A stretch of DNA of 6,919 bases from a bacterium (lineage in GTDB: Bacteria > Eremiobacterota > Eremiobacteria > Baltobacterales > Baltobacteraceae), in the NCBI GenBank assembly GCA_021782295.1, contig JAJXVC010000100.1, positions 1 to 6,919 on the forward strand. The letters are read 5' to 3'. Both the position numbers and the translations under genes were made by a program. Positions 6,076-6,919 of the stretch are shown here, in pieces. The stretch's first letter is position 1. Every line of letters starts with the position of its first letter. Below the pieces are notes generated by a model that saw only the letters and a program-made list of their open reading frames with translations, searched no databases and was not told the DNA's origin.

Positions 6076-6919
6076 TACGGCAACGCCCCCGAACCCAGAG
6101 CGGCAAGCTTCACATGATTCTTCGCAAGAATCGTTCCGCTCGCTCGATCGATCTCGACGACGGCGATATTGAGATCGGTCTGCGCCTGCAACTCGGCACC
6201 ACGCGCCTGCTCGAGTTGCACTTGCCGTTGCAAAACGAGGAAGGTGGTCGATGCGCCGTTCTTATACTTCCGGACCTCCGAATCATAGACGGCCTTCGCC
6301 GCAATCCGCGCCGCTCGCGTTGCCGCGAGGCGAGCGAGCGCCGAACGATAGGCCTGCAGCGCGTTGCGGTTCTCGATCACAATTTGATCGACGAGGCTCT
6401 TCGACTCCAAGGCGGCGATCCGCGCTCTTGCCTGAGCCGTCGCGAGCGCTGCGTGCGAACGTTGGTGTCCGAAGGTCGTCGAATAGGTGATTTGCGCGTT
6501 GAATACCGGGAAGCGCCCGCCCCAGAGATTGTGATACGACTGCGCCAGCGAGCCCGCGAGATATCCGGGAACCGGCGTGACCGGCCCCGAGCCCAGCGGA
6601 TTGACGTTCGTGGGAATGCCGGCGAATCCGTTGCTTTGATACCCAAGCGTCAGATCGATCTTCGGCAGAATTCCGTTTTTCGCACCGGCTAATGCAATCG
6701 CCGCTTCTTCTTGTGTCGCCGCGCTCTGCGCGATCTCCGGACGCTTCCGTAACGCTCGTTGGACGAGAACATTGAGGCTCGCAACCTTCGGTAACGCGCG
6801 TGCCGGCGAGGTGGGAACGAGGTTCGCAAGCCAGATCGGATCGTTGCTCTCGCTGAGGATCTCTGTTTTTAACGCGTTTTGCAGCCCGGCGACCTGTTGT
6901 AAAGCGCTATCGAGAGTGG
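6075..6919 (-). CDS. TolC-family outer-membrane efflux protein, C-terminal part (5' end beyond the right edge)
   Basis: This is the outer-membrane channel of an efflux or type I secretion system: trimeric, with an outer-membrane beta-barrel and a periplasmic alpha-helical tunnel. About 280 C-terminal residues are in the window; reading the - strand from 6917 the frame is open to TAA at 6077-6075. In order: the end of the first helical half; RPEIAQSAATQEEAAIALA and the helix end ILPKIDLTLGYQ (near 6630-6740), the family's usual 'RPEl...P-l-l---y' transition into the barrel; a Gly/Pro/Asn-rich loop (about 6522-6629); the strand FPVFNAQITYS; and a long Ala/Arg/Gln-rich coiled helix pair containing YKNGASTTFLVLQRQ (near 6220-6260), equivalent to the 'Y--G--s--dvL-aq' repeat. 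The N-terminal signal peptide and any partner membrane-fusion or pump genes lie outside. The gene converges on the pentose phosphate operon and is functionally unrelated to it as far as can be seen. The substrate cannot be told. Confidence 0.88.
   Translation of the reverse strand, partial: TLDSALQQVAGLQNALKTEILSESNDPIWLANLVPTSPARALPKVASLNVLVQRALRKRPEIAQSAATQEEAAIALAGAKNGILPKIDLTLGYQSNGFAGIPTNVNPLGSGPVTPVPGYLAGSLAQSYHNLWGGRFPVFNAQITYSTTFGHQRSHAALATAQARARIAALESKSLVDQIVIENRNALQAYRSALARLAATRAARIAAKAVYDSEVRKYKNGASTTFLVLQRQVQLEQARGAELQAQTDLNIAVVEIDRASGTILAKNHVKLAALGSGALP

Noticed and set aside
6063..6692. 209-codon + strand reading frame opposite the tolC-like gene
   Set aside because: Its Arg-rich product has no motifs, and the opposite strand carries a clear TolC-family sequence over the same bases.
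1..6919. Frequent GATCG/CGATC/TCGA words, considered as a repeated palindrome such as cyanobacterial HIP1
   Set aside because: The full octamer GCGATCGC was not found by eye. The words fall within codons for Asp, Ile, Arg and Ser and fit ordinary codon preference.
1..6919. Mobile elements, CRISPR arrays, tRNA or rRNA genes, riboswitches
   Set aside because: No transposase, direct-repeat array, tRNA-like fold or conserved RNA element was seen. Nearly all bases belong to confident metabolic or transport genes, and the only gap is 124 bp.

Overview
This is a GC-rich (by eye about 60%), densely coded chromosomal segment. It carries an almost complete oxidative pentose phosphate operon on the + strand, facing the end of an outer-membrane efflux gene (tolC type) on the - strand. 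Together, a TolC-like outer-membrane factor and an opcA-containing pgi/gnd/zwf/opcA/pgl cluster point to a diderm bacterium. OpcA is best known from Actinobacteria and Cyanobacteria. The actinobacterial order tal-pgi-zwf-opcA-pgl is recalled here, but Actinobacteria lack TolC, and the cyanobacterial octamer GCGATCGC was not seen. A diderm relative of the Terrabacteria, such as Candidatus Eremiobacterota (WPS-2) or a similar uncultured lineage, is a plausible but low-certainty source. This taxonomic guess is inference.

Layout: (1) up to 1759, a glucose-6-phosphate isomerase of the type usually found as the C-terminal half of transaldolase-Pgi fusions; its reading frame is open to the left edge. 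(2) 1785-2696, a short decarboxylating 6-phosphogluconate dehydrogenase with a GTG start, whose cofactor site looks NAD-type. (3) 2689-4254, glucose-6-phosphate 1-dehydrogenase (zwf). (4) 4257-5231, the G6PDH assembly protein OpcA, GTG start. (5) 5228-5950, 6-phosphogluconolactonase (pgl). (6) 5951-6074, a short convergent spacer holding a perfect 9-bp-stem hairpin and, on the - strand, a marginal 55-codon ORF that starts inside the tolC stop codon. (7) 6075 to the right edge, the C-terminal ~280 residues of a TolC-family outer-membrane efflux protein on the - strand.

The five + strand genes are spaced by 25 nt, an 8-nt overlap, 2 nt and a 4-nt ATGA overlap, so they are almost certainly one transcript with translational coupling. 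Zwf (helped by OpcA), Pgl and Gnd convert glucose 6-phosphate to ribulose 5-phosphate, making reduced cofactor and CO2. Pgi connects the fructose 6-phosphate returned by the non-oxidative branch to glucose 6-phosphate, so the hexose phosphate can be cycled. The operon promoter lies left of the window. The window is mostly well-known metabolism. The points worth a second look are the probable Tal-Pgi fusion, the possible NAD/NADP split between Gnd and Zwf, an OpcA with six cysteines in a diderm, and the tolC-coupled small ORF in the convergent spacer.
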